From contig NZ_MUYK01000005.1 of the NCBI RefSeq assembly GCF_002155685.1, positions 1 to 64,000 on the forward strand: 64,000 bases of DNA, given 5' to 3'. The notes under the pieces are model-generated. The model worked only from the letters and a program-made list of their open reading frames with translations, searched no databases and was not told the origin of the DNA. Below are positions 22,977 to 32,285 of this stretch, one piece after another (within the stretch, counting starts at the first letter, position 1; every line of letters starts with the position of its first letter). The position numbers were made by a program, and so were the translations under genes. Source of the DNA: Erythrobacter colymbi. GTDB taxonomy: Bacteria > Pseudomonadota > Alphaproteobacteria > Sphingomonadales > Sphingomonadaceae.

Positions 22977-25424
22977 ATGCATCTGATTACCCTCCGCAGC
23001 ACCCTGCTGCTCGGCGCCGGGCTTGCTGCCCTTGCGGCCGTTCCTGCCGCCGCGCAGGACGCCTCCGCCGCCACCGACAATGCCGCCGCCGCCGCCGAGG
23101 AGGCGCAGCAGGACAGCGGCGAGATCTTCGTCACCGCCCGCCGCCGCCAGGAAAGCGCGCAGGACATTCCGCTCGCGGTATCGGTGCTCGATGCCAAGCA
23201 GCTCGACGAGACCGGCGCGTTCAACGTCAACCGGCTCCAGCAGCTGGCCCCGACGCTGCAATTCTACTCCTCGAACCCGCGCAACACGGCCGTGAACATC
23301 CGCGGCCTCGGCGTGCCCTTCGGTCTCACCAGCGACGGGTTCGAACAGGGCGTCGGCATCTATGTCGACGACGTCTATTACTCGCGCGTCGCCTCGGCCA
23401 CCTTCGACTTCCTCGATGTGGCGCAGATCGAAGTGCTGCGCGGCCCGCAGGGCACGCTCTACGGCAAGAACACCACCGCGGGCGCGATCAACATCCAGAC
23501 CAACCAGCCGACCTTCGACTTCGAGGGCCGCGCCGAGGTCAGCGTGGGCAACTACAACTTCCAGCAGGCGCGCGTCGCGGTGTCCGGCCCGCTGTCGGAG
23601 AAGGTCGCCGCGCGCATCGCCTTCTCGGGCACCAGCCGCAACGGCACGATCCGCAACGTCGTGACCGGCGAGAACATCCAGAGCCTCGACAATATCGGCC
23701 TGCGCGCCCAGCTTCTGTGGGAGCCGACCGATACCCTCAAGATCAAGCTGGTGGGCGATTACAACAAGCAGGACGCGGTGTGCTGCGGATCGGTGTTCGT
23801 GCGCACCGGCGCGACCCAGCGCCCGCTCAACCGCCAGTTCGCCGCGCTGGCCGCCGCGCAGAACTACGCGCCCCCGAGCACCAATCCCTTCGACCGGCTG
23901 ACCGACCTCGATTCCAACCTCAACGCGGGCAATGTCATCGCCGGCGTCGCGCTCAAGATCACCTGGGACGTGGGGCCGGGGACCTTCACCTCGGTCAGCG
24001 CCTGGCGCTACTGGGACTGGAAGCCCGAGAACGACCGCGACTTCACCGGCCTGTCGATCGTGGCTCGATCGCAGAACCCGTCGCAGCAGGACCAGTACAC
24101 GCAGGAATTCCGCTACGCCTACTCGGGTGACAGCGTCGACTTCGTGCTGGGCGCCTTCGCCTTCAACCAGCGGATCGACACGCAGGGTCTGGAACAGCAC
24201 GGCATCAATTCGAGCCGCTGGACGATCGCCCCCAGCAACGCGCTGTCGAACGATCCGAGCGTGCTCAACGGCCTCACCGCGCGCAACACCCAGTTCCTAA
24301 AGAGCACCAGTGCGGCGCTGTTCGGGCAGCTCTCGTGGAAGGTGACCGATGCTTTCACGATCCAGCCGGGCGTGCGCCTCAACTATGACAAGAAGTCGGG
24401 CTTCTACCAGCGCCGGGTGTTCACCGGCACCGGCGTGGAGCTGACCGGCACCGAGACCGACGCCCGCAGCCGTGCGCAGCTGGCGGTCTTCACGCCCCAG
24501 ACCAGCGCCCCATCGGACACCGACTGGAACCTCACCTACGATCTCACCGCCAGCTACGAGCTTGCGCCCGACGTGCTCGCCTACGGCACCTATGCGCGCA
24601 GCTTCAAGACCATCGGGATCAACCAGAACGGCCTTCCGACCGACGCCAACGGCGTGCCGATCGCCGCGGCAGGCACGATCCGGCCCGAGAAGGTCGACCA
24701 CTTCGAGGTGGGCCTCAAGAGCCAGTTCTGGGATCGCAAGGCGACCCTCAACCTCGCCGCCTACCGCACCGACATCCGCGACTATCAGGCGACGGTGAAC
24801 AACGGCCAGTTCGGCGTGCTGCGCGGCTTCCTCGCCAATGCCGGCAAGGTCCGCTCGCAGGGGATCGAGGCGGACTTCAACATCCGCCCGAGCGAGCGCT
24901 TCACCGCCTATGCCAGCGGCGCCTACACCGATGCGAAGTACGTCCGCTTCGTCGACGCGCCCTGCCCGCCCGAGCTTTCGGGAGGCACAACCGCCACCGC
25001 CGGCCAGACCCCGTCGGCACCCGGCACGCCGGGCGGCATCAGCCCGGCCAACTGCGACATCTCCGGCCAGCGCCTGCCGGGCGTGTCCAAGTGGTCATTC
25101 TCGTTCGGGGCCGAGGGCAACGTGCCCGCCAGGTTCCTCGGCAAGGAGGGCGAGGTCTATCTCGGCTATGACGGCAGCTACCGGTCGAACTTCTCGTCCA
25201 ACCCCTCGCCTTCGGCCTATACCTTCATCGATGGCTACAGCCTGTCCAATTTCCGCCTTGGTTTCCGGACAGAGAGCGGGCTCAACATCTTCGGCTGGGT
25301 GAGGAACGCGTTTGACGAAAACTATTTCGAGCAGCTCTTCGTCGGCCCGGGCAACACCGGTCTGATCGCGGGCTTGCCCGGCGACCCGCGCACCTGGGGC
25401 GGGACGGTCGCGATTACATTCTGA
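22977..25424 (+). CDS. TonB-dependent outer-membrane receptor
   Basis: 815 residues. A signal peptide ends at PAAAQDA (about residue 23). The plug domain contains IFVTARRRQESAQDIPLAVSV (the first conserved receptor box) and VLRGPQGTLYGKNTTAGAIN. The beta-barrel ends in VAITF with C-terminal Phe. It imports a scarce ligand using TonB energy. Context (Rrf2, YezD and a TauE/SafE permease) suggests a sulfur compound rather than an iron chelate, but the sequence alone does not fix the substrate. The ATG at 22977 is chosen because the signal peptide starts there. It is 40 nt upstream of the TauE/SafE gene. Confidence 0.92.
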   Translation: MHLITLRSTLLLGAGLAALAAVPAAAQDASAATDNAAAAAEEAQQDSGEIFVTARRRQESAQDIPLAVSVLDAKQLDETGAFNVNRLQQLAPTLQFYSSNPRNTAVNIRGLGVPFGLTSDGFEQGVGIYVDDVYYSRVASATFDFLDVAQIEVLRGPQGTLYGKNTTAGAINIQTNQPTFDFEGRAEVSVGNYNFQQARVAVSGPLSEKVAARIAFSGTSRNGTIRNVVTGENIQSLDNIGLRAQLLWEPTDTLKIKLVGDYNKQDAVCCGSVFVRTGATQRPLNRQFAALAAAQNYAPPSTNPFDRLTDLDSNLNAGNVIAGVALKITWDVGPGTFTSVSAWRYWDWKPENDRDFTGLSIVARSQNPSQQDQYTQEFRYAYSGDSVDFVLGAFAFNQRIDTQGLEQHGINSSRWTIAPSNALSNDPSVLNGLTARNTQFLKSTSAALFGQLSWKVTDAFTIQPGVRLNYDKKSGFYQRRVFTGTGVELTGTETDARSRAQLAVFTPQTSAPSDTDWNLTYDLTASYELAPDVLAYGTYARSFKTIGINQNGLPTDANGVPIAAAGTIRPEKVDHFEVGLKSQFWDRKATLNLAAYRTDIRDYQATVNNGQFGVLRGFLANAGKVRSQGIEADFNIRPSERFTAYASGAYTDAKYVRFVDAPCPPELSGGTTATAGQTPSAPGTPGGISPANCDISGQRLPGVSKWSFSFGAEGNVPARFLGKEGEVYLGYDGSYRSNFSSNPSPSAYTFIDGYSLSNFRLGFRTESGLNIFGWVRNAFDENYFEQLFVGPGNTGLIAGLPGDPRTWGGTVAITF

Positions 25425-25464
25425 CAGACCTACCCTTTCAACCCTCGCAGAGAGGACATGCCTC

Positions 25465-26238
25465 ATGCCGGATCTTGCCCAGCTTCTTGTCGACATCCTG
25501 CCGTTCATCCTGATCGGGTTCACCGCGCAGATGATCGACGGGGCGCTGGGCATGGCCTTCGGCGTCACCACCCAGACCCTGCTGGTGAGCGCGATGGGCG
25601 TGCCCCCGGCGAGCGCCTCGGCCAGCGTCCATCTGGTCGAGCTGTTCACCACCGGGGCCTCTGGCCTCAGCCATGCGTGGCAGAGGAATGTCGACTGGGG
25701 GCTGTTCCGACGGCTGGTGCCTTTCGGGGTGCTGGGCGGGATCACGGGGGCCTATATCCTCTCGAACATCGATGCGAGCGCCGCGCGGCCATTCGTGATG
25801 CTCTATCTTACCGGCATCGGCTTTTACCTGCTGTGGCGCGCGATCCGGCTGTCGCAGCCCAAATTCGCCGACCCCAAGTTCACCAGCCCGCTGGCGCTGG
25901 CGGGCGGCTTTCTCGATGCCGCGGGCGGCGGCGGGTGGGGGCCGGTGGTGACGAGCAACCTGCTGATCCAGGGCGGCGATCCCCGCAAGGTGATCGGCAC
26001 CGTCAACACCGCCGAATTCCTGCTGACCCTGTCGATCTCGGTCACCTTCCTGCTGACCCTCGGCCCGGCTGCCTTCACACTGATCACCGGCGGGCTGATC
26101 ATCGGCGGCGTCGTGGCCGCGCCCTTCGGCGCGATCCTCGCCAGCCGCGTCAATCCGCGCACGCTTTTGTTCGCGGTCTCGCTGGTCTTGATCGTCACCA
26201 GCGCCTACAGCATCTGGAAAGCGTGGCCCATCATCTAG
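25465..26238 (+). CDS. TauE/SafE-family sulfite/sulfonate-type permease
   Basis: 257 residues with seven to eight predicted membrane helices. It has the family's two repeated halves, with FTAQMIDGALGMAFGVTTQT near the start and the matching GGFLDAAGGGGWGPVVTSNL about half-way. TauE/SafE proteins move sulfite, sulfoacetate or other small organic anions. It follows the TonB receptor by 40 nt and shares its strand, so it is probably the inner-membrane partner of the same uptake or efflux system. Confidence 0.88.
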   Translation: MPDLAQLLVDILPFILIGFTAQMIDGALGMAFGVTTQTLLVSAMGVPPASASASVHLVELFTTGASGLSHAWQRNVDWGLFRRLVPFGVLGGITGAYILSNIDASAARPFVMLYLTGIGFYLLWRAIRLSQPKFADPKFTSPLALAGGFLDAAGGGGWGPVVTSNLLIQGGDPRKVIGTVNTAEFLLTLSISVTFLLTLGPAAFTLITGGLIIGGVVAAPFGAILASRVNPRTLLFAVSLVLIVTSAYSIWKAWPII

Positions 26239-26257
26239 GGGGCCTGCGGAGCCCCCG

Positions 26258-27061
26258 ATGGATACCGAACTTCTGCTCATTTGCGCGCTGACGGGCGTGA
26301 TCAACCTCATCGGTGCGCTCGCCTATGCGGCGCGCATCGCGGGGGTGCGCACCGGGCGCATCGCGCTCTCCTTTGCCCTGTTCAACGTGCTGCTGCTGGT
26401 GAGCCGCACCTCGAACGGCTTTCTCGGCCCCTTCCTCGCCAAGCGGATCGAGACCGCACTCGCCACCGGCGATGGCTCCACCCTGATCTTCGACCTCAGG
26501 CTGGTGCTATTCGCCGCCGCCGCCTCGGTCGCGCTCGGCATCGTGCTGGTGCCGACCGGCCAGCGGGTGTTTGCCGCGGCGATCACCTTCTTCCAGCACA
26601 ACCGCTCGACCACCAAGCTGATCCTGCGCTCCATGACGCCTTCGGGCCTTGCCACCTTGCGGGATTCGGTCGCGATGCCCTCGGGCGAGACGCTGAAGTC
26701 GCTCAGGGGCGAGCGAGGGGTGAGCTGGAGCGTGCTGATCGCCAATGCGCTGGCACAGGCGCTGCTGGCGGTGGGCGTGATCGCCTCGCTCTATGCCGGC
26801 TACCTCGTCCCCGAATTCCGCGTCACCGCCTCGCAGATGACCGCGATCGTCAACGGCTTTGCCACGATCCTGCTCTTCGCGCTGATCGACCCGCAGATCT
26901 CGGCGCTGACCGACGATGTGGTCGATGGCTCGGTGAGCGAGGCGACCTTCCGCCGGGCGATGATCTGGGTCTCGCTGAGCCGGCTAGCAGGCACCCTCAT
27001 CGCGCAGGTAATGCTGGTGCCCGCGGCTGTGGTGATCGCCTGGGCGGCAGGCTGGCTCTAG
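26258..27061 (+). CDS. amj: Amj-family lipid II flippase
   Basis: 267 residues and about six or seven membrane helices. The start (DTELLLICALTGVINLIGAL followed by AYAARIAGVRTGRIALSFALFNVLLLVSRTSN) matches Amj/YdaH (DUF2837), the alternative lipid II flippase first defined in Bacillus subtilis, where it backs up MurJ. Here it would translocate lipid II or a related undecaprenyl-linked intermediate. It starts 19 nt after the TauE/SafE gene. Its stop overlaps the chrA stop tail to tail by 4 nt (CTAG). Function in this organism is inferred from family only. Confidence 0.85.
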   Translation: MDTELLLICALTGVINLIGALAYAARIAGVRTGRIALSFALFNVLLLVSRTSNGFLGPFLAKRIETALATGDGSTLIFDLRLVLFAAAASVALGIVLVPTGQRVFAAAITFFQHNRSTTKLILRSMTPSGLATLRDSVAMPSGETLKSLRGERGVSWSVLIANALAQALLAVGVIASLYAGYLVPEFRVTASQMTAIVNGFATILLFALIDPQISALTDDVVDGSVSEATFRRAMIWVSLSRLAGTLIAQVMLVPAAVVIAWAAGWL

Positions 27062-28404
27062 ACGAGGCTCAGCGCCAGCCCCCCCGCAGCACACACGGCG
27101 AGCAGCCGCAGCACCGACCACTTGGCCCCGAAAGCGAGCGCGAAGGCGAGCGCCGCGAGCAGCCCCGCGCGCCAGTCGAAGCTGGCAAGCTCGGGCCACG
27201 AGAGCCGCAGCGGCCCCGCCTCCACCTCGCCGACACGGGCGAACAGCACATGGAGCGCGAACCACGCGGTGAGGTTGGCGATCACGCCCACCACCGCCGC
27301 CGTCACCGCCGCAAGCCCGCCCTTCAGCCACACGGCCTGCCCCAGCCGGTCGATCCACGGCGCAAGCGCGAAGATCCACAGGAAGCACGGCGCGAAGGTC
27401 ACCCACGTCGTCAGCCCCGCGCCGAGCAGCCCCGCCACCAGCGGCGAGAACGGCTCGGGCGCGCGGTAGGCGGCGAGGTAGCCGACGAACTGCGTCACCA
27501 GGATCAGCGGCCCCGGCGTGGTCTCGGCCAGCCCCAGCCCGTCGGCCATCTCGCCCGCCTGCAGCCAGCCGAAGCCCTGCACCGCCTCCTGCGCCATATA
27601 GGCAAGGACGGCATAGGCCCCGCCGAAGGTCACGATCGCGAGCTGCGAGAAGAACGCGCCGATCTGCCACAGCACGTGCCCCTGCCCCAGCGTCACCGCG
27701 ATCAGCACCATCGGCGCGGCCCAGATCGCGCCCCACACCAGCACCGAAGTAACGGTGGTGCGCCAAGGATTGGGGGGCAGCGTCCCGCCGCCCTTCGCGG
27801 GCTTCAGCGCGAGCAGGTCAGGCCGCGTGCGCGCAATCAGCATGCCCGCCACGCCCGATCCCAGCACGATCAGCGGAAAGGGCAGATCGAACAGAAACAG
27901 CCCGGCAAAGGCCGCCGCCGCCAGCCCCTTCTTCACCCCGGTGTCGAGCGCCCGCCCCGCGATCCGCAGCAAGGCCTGCACCACCACCGCCAGCACCGCC
28001 GCCTTCACGCCGAGGAACAGCGCCGCCACCCAGCCAAGGTTCGCCGCCAGCGCATAGAGCACCGACAGCGCGAGGATGATGCAGGCACCCGGAATGACGA
28101 ACAGCAGCCCCGCCGCCAGCCCCCCGCGCCAGCCGTGCATCCGCCAGCCGATCCACGTCGCCAGCTGCTGCGCCTCGGGCCCCGGGAGCAGGTGGCAAAA
28201 ATTGAGCGCGTGGAGATAGTCCTCCTCCGCCACCCAGCGGCGTTCCTCCACCAGCTCGCGGTGCATCAGGGCGATCTGCCCGGCGGGTCCGCCAAAGCTC
28301 AGGAACCCGATCCGCGTGAAGGCGGCGACCAGCTCTGCAAAAGAGGGAGTGGGCGCCACCGCGCCTGCGGGAGAATGTGCAATCGAAACGTCCGGCCCTG
28401 CCAT
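27058..28404 (-). CDS. chrA: chromate transporter ChrA, two-domain type
   Basis: 448 residues with two homologous CHR halves. The first contains FLSFGGPAGQIALMHRELV followed by LLPGPEAQQLATWIGWRMHG. The second contains QLAIVTFGGAYAVLAYMAQE followed by LAETTPGPLILVTQFVGYLAAY. About twelve helices are predicted. It probably exports chromate (or a similar oxyanion) with proton coupling. The ATG at 28404 (MAGPDVSI) is preferred over the open frame to 28464. No chrB regulator is nearby. Confidence 0.9.
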   Translation of the reverse strand: MAGPDVSIAHSPAGAVAPTPSFAELVAAFTRIGFLSFGGPAGQIALMHRELVEERRWVAEEDYLHALNFCHLLPGPEAQQLATWIGWRMHGWRGGLAAGLLFVIPGACIILALSVLYALAANLGWVAALFLGVKAAVLAVVVQALLRIAGRALDTGVKKGLAAAAFAGLFLFDLPFPLIVLGSGVAGMLIARTRPDLLALKPAKGGGTLPPNPWRTTVTSVLVWGAIWAAPMVLIAVTLGQGHVLWQIGAFFSQLAIVTFGGAYAVLAYMAQEAVQGFGWLQAGEMADGLGLAETTPGPLILVTQFVGYLAAYRAPEPFSPLVAGLLGAGLTTWVTFAPCFLWIFALAPWIDRLGQAVWLKGGLAAVTAAVVGVIANLTAWFALHVLFARVGEVEAGPLRLSWPELASFDWRAGLLAALAFALAFGAKWSVLRLLAVCAAGGLALSLV

Positions 28405-28680
28405 GCCTACCTCGAAAATGGCCCCGCCGCGCGAGGTGCGCCCGGCAGGGGAATGACGAGGCAACGCTTGGGCCTGTCTCGGCCTGGACGGGAGGTTGCT
28501 CTACCCCGTTCGCTCCGGATTATCGGCCCCCGCGCCGCCGCGCAAGGGGGCACGGCCGGGCAGCCTCGCCGATGTTTAAGGCCCCCTGCCAATCATACCT
28601 AGTCCCGCCCGCCGGGCCTCTTAACCCTATGCGCCAATAACCGGCGGCACCCCCATCCACAGGCCCGACCGGGAGATCGC

Positions 28681-30066
28681 ATGACCGACAGCGCGCACAC
28701 CCTCACCACGATCCGCTCCATCCTCGACGAGGCGCTCGCCTTGCAGAAGGCCGGCAACCTCGCCGAGGCGGAACCGCGCTACCGCATGGTCATCGAGGCG
28801 GGCTACCGCGTCGCCGAAATCCTCCCCATCCTCGCCGGCATCGTGGGCGCGCGCGGGGGCACCGAAGAGGCGCTTGAGCTGTGGGACGCGGTGCTCGCGC
28901 TCGATCCCGGCCACGCCGTCGCCCATCACGAGAAGGGCCTGATATACAGCCGCACCGGACGCATCGAGCAGGCCATCGCCGCCCTGCGCGCGAGCTTCGC
29001 CGCCGATCCCGAAAACCCCGTCACCGCCAACAACCTTGCCGTGATGCTCGCCGATGCGGGGCACAAGAGCGAGGCGCTGGAACAGTTCACCGCCGCGCTC
29101 GCGCTGCAACCGGGCAACCTCCATATCGAGCACCAGATCCGCCGCCTCTCGGCTGAGCTGGTGCCCTTCTGGCACATCCCGATGCTCAACGATGCGCGCC
29201 GTAACGGCGCCTTCGAAGCCGCGATCATCGCCGCCATCGCCGCTGCCGGCCCGGGCGCGCGGGTGCTCGACATCGGCACCGGCAGCGGGCTCCTGTCGAT
29301 GATGGCCGCGCGCGCCGGAGCCGAGGCGATCACCGCCTGCGAGGTCGTGCCCGTCATCGCCGACACCGCCCGCGCGATCATCGCCGACAACGGCTATGCC
29401 GATCGCATCGCGGTCCACACCGCGCTCTCCAGCGCGCTCGAAGTCGGCCGCGAGCTGGACGAGCGGGCCGACATCCTCGTCTCCGAAATCCTCTCGAGCG
29501 ACCTTCTGACCGAACGCGTGATCGACACCTTCGAGGACGCCCACGCGCGGCTCTTGAAGCCCGATGCGATCATCATCCCGCGCGCGGCCAGCGCGATAGG
29601 CTGCCTCGTCGAAAGCCAGGTGCTCGCCGACTATGTCTTCGTCGATCAGGTCTCGGGCTTCGACGTCTCGCGCTTCGGCGCGCTCGCGGCGCAGAAGCTC
29701 CCGATCCACGGCACCATGACCGACTGGAAGCGCCTGTCCGCCGATGTCGAGCTGCTGCGGATCGACCTCACCCGCAAGCAGCACGCGAGCGAGCTCCAGA
29801 TGCTGTCGATCCCGGTGGTCGAGGACGGCATGGCGTCGGGCATCGTGCAATGGATGCAGGTCGACCTCGCCGAGGGCATCAGCTTCGACAACCACCCCGA
29901 CGGCTATAGCGACGGCGGCTGGCTGCAAGTCCTCCACCCCTTCCCCGCCCCCGTCGCAGTGCGCGCGGGCGACATGCTGAACGTGGCGGTCGGGCACGAC
30001 CGGGTAACCCTGATCGTGCGCCCGCTGGAAGTGGAAGCGGCCCAGGCGGAGTTGCAGGCGGCGTGA
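28681..30066 (+). CDS. TPR-methyltransferase fusion resembling PRMT7/9
   Basis: 461 residues. The N-terminal TPR repeats span about 1-160 (ALALQKAGNLAEAEPRYRMV, HHEKGLIYSRTGRIEQAIAA, NNLAVMLADAGHKSEALEQF). The SAM-dependent methyltransferase domain shows motif I VLDIGTGSGLLSMMAA (about 197) and a 'double-E'-like loop SEILSSDLLTE (about 268). A beta-barrel-like C-terminal half resembles protein arginine methyltransferases, and human PRMT9 also has N-terminal TPRs. Substrate unknown; it may methylate a protein Arg (inference). It stands alone and is divergent from chrA. Confidence 0.75.
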   Translation: MTDSAHTLTTIRSILDEALALQKAGNLAEAEPRYRMVIEAGYRVAEILPILAGIVGARGGTEEALELWDAVLALDPGHAVAHHEKGLIYSRTGRIEQAIAALRASFAADPENPVTANNLAVMLADAGHKSEALEQFTAALALQPGNLHIEHQIRRLSAELVPFWHIPMLNDARRNGAFEAAIIAAIAAAGPGARVLDIGTGSGLLSMMAARAGAEAITACEVVPVIADTARAIIADNGYADRIAVHTALSSALEVGRELDERADILVSEILSSDLLTERVIDTFEDAHARLLKPDAIIIPRAASAIGCLVESQVLADYVFVDQVSGFDVSRFGALAAQKLPIHGTMTDWKRLSADVELLRIDLTRKQHASELQMLSIPVVEDGMASGIVQWMQVDLAEGISFDNHPDGYSDGGWLQVLHPFPAPVAVRAGDMLNVAVGHDRVTLIVRPLEVEAAQAELQAA

Positions 30067-30402
30067 GGAGGGGGCGGAACGATCTTCCGCTAACGAGAGA
30101 CTCAATGCATCGCAGAAGAGATCGGAAATTGCCAATAAGGGCAAACCCATTTCCCTCGAAGCATCTCAGTCAACGGCGACATACTGTCAGCGCTTAGCGT
30201 TTGAGCCACTGCTTGCGTCAGCCGATTCATCATTGGCAATCGAAAACGCGACGTTTTGCAAAACGCATTATATGGAGTCTTAGCCTGATTTGTAGACCGG
30301 ACTTTTGTCCTTGAGGTCATTGTTGAAATCACCTAAATTCTTGCCCGATCGTACAACGAATGGAGCGATCTTTCTGGGAGATCTTGGGGGAGGACACTGG
30401 AG
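30067..30402. other. A+T-rich intergenic region, no recognised gene
   Basis: Composition falls clearly below the flanking genes and stays low through the next gene. A minus-strand 76-codon frame exists (30102-30332), but its product looks random and it has no Shine-Dalgarno. The segment probably holds the promoter of the gene at 30403 and came in with it. Confidence 0.4.
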
Positions 30403-31662
30403 ATGTTTCTGCACAAAATTCTAAAATTGCTTACAATTTCTTTGGCGACCATTGCCGCGGCTGCAGCCACTCCTTCGGCCGCGCAGCAAGTTGTTGGACA
30501 GTGTAACGATCTTTCGCGTGGCCAATCATTCGTATTCTACTCCAACTACTATGCGCATCAAATAGGAAATCCTGGTAACGGTGGATTTACGAGACGCGAC
30601 CCCTCATTTATGACTTTTCTTCAGCTTCCAGCTGTTAATCCCATGATTAATGCATACTTTATTGGCTGGGACGGAAGTCTGATCGAAATCACAAGAGGGC
30701 TTGGTTGGCAGGTAATAGGAGGATGTCAATTTAATTCAAATTTTGTGCAACAGAACCCGTTTTCAACTGTCTACTCTCCTCCAGCTCTGGCATCCAACAT
30801 AATTGTTCAAACGCCTGTAGGTGAGCGCCCTCTACCGCAAGCCTTCGCAACGCAGTTTAATGAACGTCCATACGGCGTGCCCATGATCACTACAGAGCAG
30901 CGTGCTATCCAGTGCTACCAGAGTTCTGCTGGTAACCGGCGGGCTTTTGGCGATTGCATGGTCAAAGCGATGGCAGGAACGAGAGAGCGTGCTGTCTACG
31001 AATGTGCGCAACAAGGCGCCGACGAGCAGGCTTTAGCGTTCTGTATGGTTGGCGCGCTAGGTGGCTCCAAAGAGCGGCAGATCGCCCAAACTCTCTCGGC
31101 CTGTCAGCAGCAGTTCGGGAATGACTACAGCCAGTACCCTCTATGCTTGGCCAGTGCCAACGTTGATCAAGACACCGGCCGGCTTTTGCAGTGCGTTCAA
31201 CAACAAAGCAGCCGTGGAGATGTGTCGGTTCTGGGTACTGCAATGTGCTACGGCGCAGGAAGGCTCGACATGAACACCGAGACGCAAATCGCCGTGCAGT
31301 GCGCTGTTACGACAGGGGGAGAGCCTATGGCATTTGCCGGCTGCGCGGGAGGCCAGTTGACCGCAATGGAGCTTAACAAGTGCTTCACTCAAGGTGTCGG
31401 CGGCTCGGGGTGCTTTGGTCCGAACAACACGATCGTTCAGGCGTTCCAGTCTGCAGGCACCGCCCTTGGACAACAGTTCGGACCAAACAATGATCTCGTC
31501 CGCAACTGGAACAATGCTGTAAATGATTTGCGATATGGCCCTGGACCGAACAATGACGTCGTTAAGGTCTTTCGCAACGTCGGCAACGAAATGCGAAATG
31601 CGCCTCAAAACGTAGCAGACGCCGTAAGCAGGGTCGTACCAAAGATTCGGATCAAGTGGTGA
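30403..31662 (+). CDS. secreted cysteine-repeat protein with C-terminal GPNN repeats
   Basis: 419 residues, family not recognised. The signal peptide (about 1-27) is cut after PSAAQ. Fourteen cysteines follow. From about residue 166 they form regular C-x(10-18)-C pairs within Ala/Gln-rich segments (IQCYQ..GDCMV, YECAQ..AFCMV, SACQQ..PLCLA, LQCVQ..AMCYG, VQCAV..AGCAG, NKCFT..SGCFG). The C-terminus has three GPNN-x-x-V units spaced exactly 21 residues apart. It is probably a disulfide-bonded periplasmic or surface protein. The gene is visibly more A+T-rich than its neighbours, suggesting transfer. Confidence 0.75.
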   Translation: MFLHKILKLLTISLATIAAAAATPSAAQQVVGQCNDLSRGQSFVFYSNYYAHQIGNPGNGGFTRRDPSFMTFLQLPAVNPMINAYFIGWDGSLIEITRGLGWQVIGGCQFNSNFVQQNPFSTVYSPPALASNIIVQTPVGERPLPQAFATQFNERPYGVPMITTEQRAIQCYQSSAGNRRAFGDCMVKAMAGTRERAVYECAQQGADEQALAFCMVGALGGSKERQIAQTLSACQQQFGNDYSQYPLCLASANVDQDTGRLLQCVQQQSSRGDVSVLGTAMCYGAGRLDMNTETQIAVQCAVTTGGEPMAFAGCAGGQLTAMELNKCFTQGVGGSGCFGPNNTIVQAFQSAGTALGQQFGPNNDLVRNWNNAVNDLRYGPGPNNDVVKVFRNVGNEMRNAPQNVADAVSRVVPKIRIKW

Positions 31663-31855
31663 ATCATTCACTTTGCTGCAATTGATGAGGACTTCGGAAA
31701 GTGAGGTTTTGTAGGGTCCGGGTGCTAGGCTACAGTTATTGCCTGAAACTTTCGCGAGCCCTCAGCACCCCACCCCCTTTTCCTTGACTTCGCGAGGGTC
31801 CCGCCCTAGCTGGCGCGCTTCCCTACTTTTTGCGATTCTTGCATAAGGCCCGCTC

Positions 31856-32200
31856 ATGGCACGCGTTACCGTTGAAGATTGCGTCGACAAGGTTCCCAAC
31901 CGGTTCGACCTCGTGTTGCTCGCCGCGCAGCGTGCGCGCGAGATTTCGGGTGGGAGCGAGCTGACCATCGATCGCGATCGCGACAAGAACCCGGTCGTGG
32001 CGCTGCGCGAGATCGCCGAACAGACCATCACGCCTGCCGGCCTGCATGAATCGCTGGTGACCGGTCTTCAGAAGATCCTTCCGGACGACGAGGACGAGGC
32101 CGACGAAATCGGCTCGCTCAGCCAGTCGGCCGAAGCGCTGCGGATCACCGCCTCGGCACCGGCGCGCACGTCGTCGCTGGGCGGCGATTACGACGGCTGA
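31856..32200 (+). CDS. rpoZ: RNA polymerase omega subunit
   Basis: 114 residues. The conserved N-terminal part [19 protein letters not shown], then [10 protein letters not shown] and [11 protein letters not shown] (about 1-62), binds the beta' subunit and aids RNA polymerase assembly. The acidic, low-complexity tail is typical of alphaproteobacteria. A TAAGG-type Shine-Dalgarno lies just upstream of the ATG. In many relatives rpoZ is next to spoT or relA; neither is present here. Confidence 0.93.
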   Translation: MARVTVEDCVDKVPNRFDLVLLAAQRAREISGGSELTIDRDRDKNPVVALREIAEQTITPAGLHESLVTGLQKILPDDEDEADEIGSLSQSAEALRITASAPARTSSLGGDYDG

Positions 32201-32265
32201 TTTCGCCGTTCGCGGGGCGGTTGTTGTTCCGTTTCAATAGGTTGCCTTATTTTCAGCGGCGTCTC

Positions 32266-32285
32266 GAGGGGGTCCAGACCCCCTC
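32266..32285 (+). terminator. hairpin downstream of rpoZ
   Basis: GAGGGGGT-CCAG-ACCCCCTC is a perfect 8-bp stem 66 nt after the rpoZ stop. The T-run is poor (TT only). The next 70 nt contain repeated TTGACCCC/GTTTGAC motifs that could be regulatory for the ParA-like gene. Confidence 0.45.

Noticed and set aside
26281..28602. 773-codon plus-strand frame across amj and chrA
   Set aside because: It is out of frame with amj and antisense to chrA. The product is an Arg/His/Gln/Pro-rich string without domains, typical of high-GC shadow frames.
30102..30332. 76-codon minus-strand frame in the A+T-rich gap
   Set aside because: No Shine-Dalgarno, no conserved pattern and random-looking composition.
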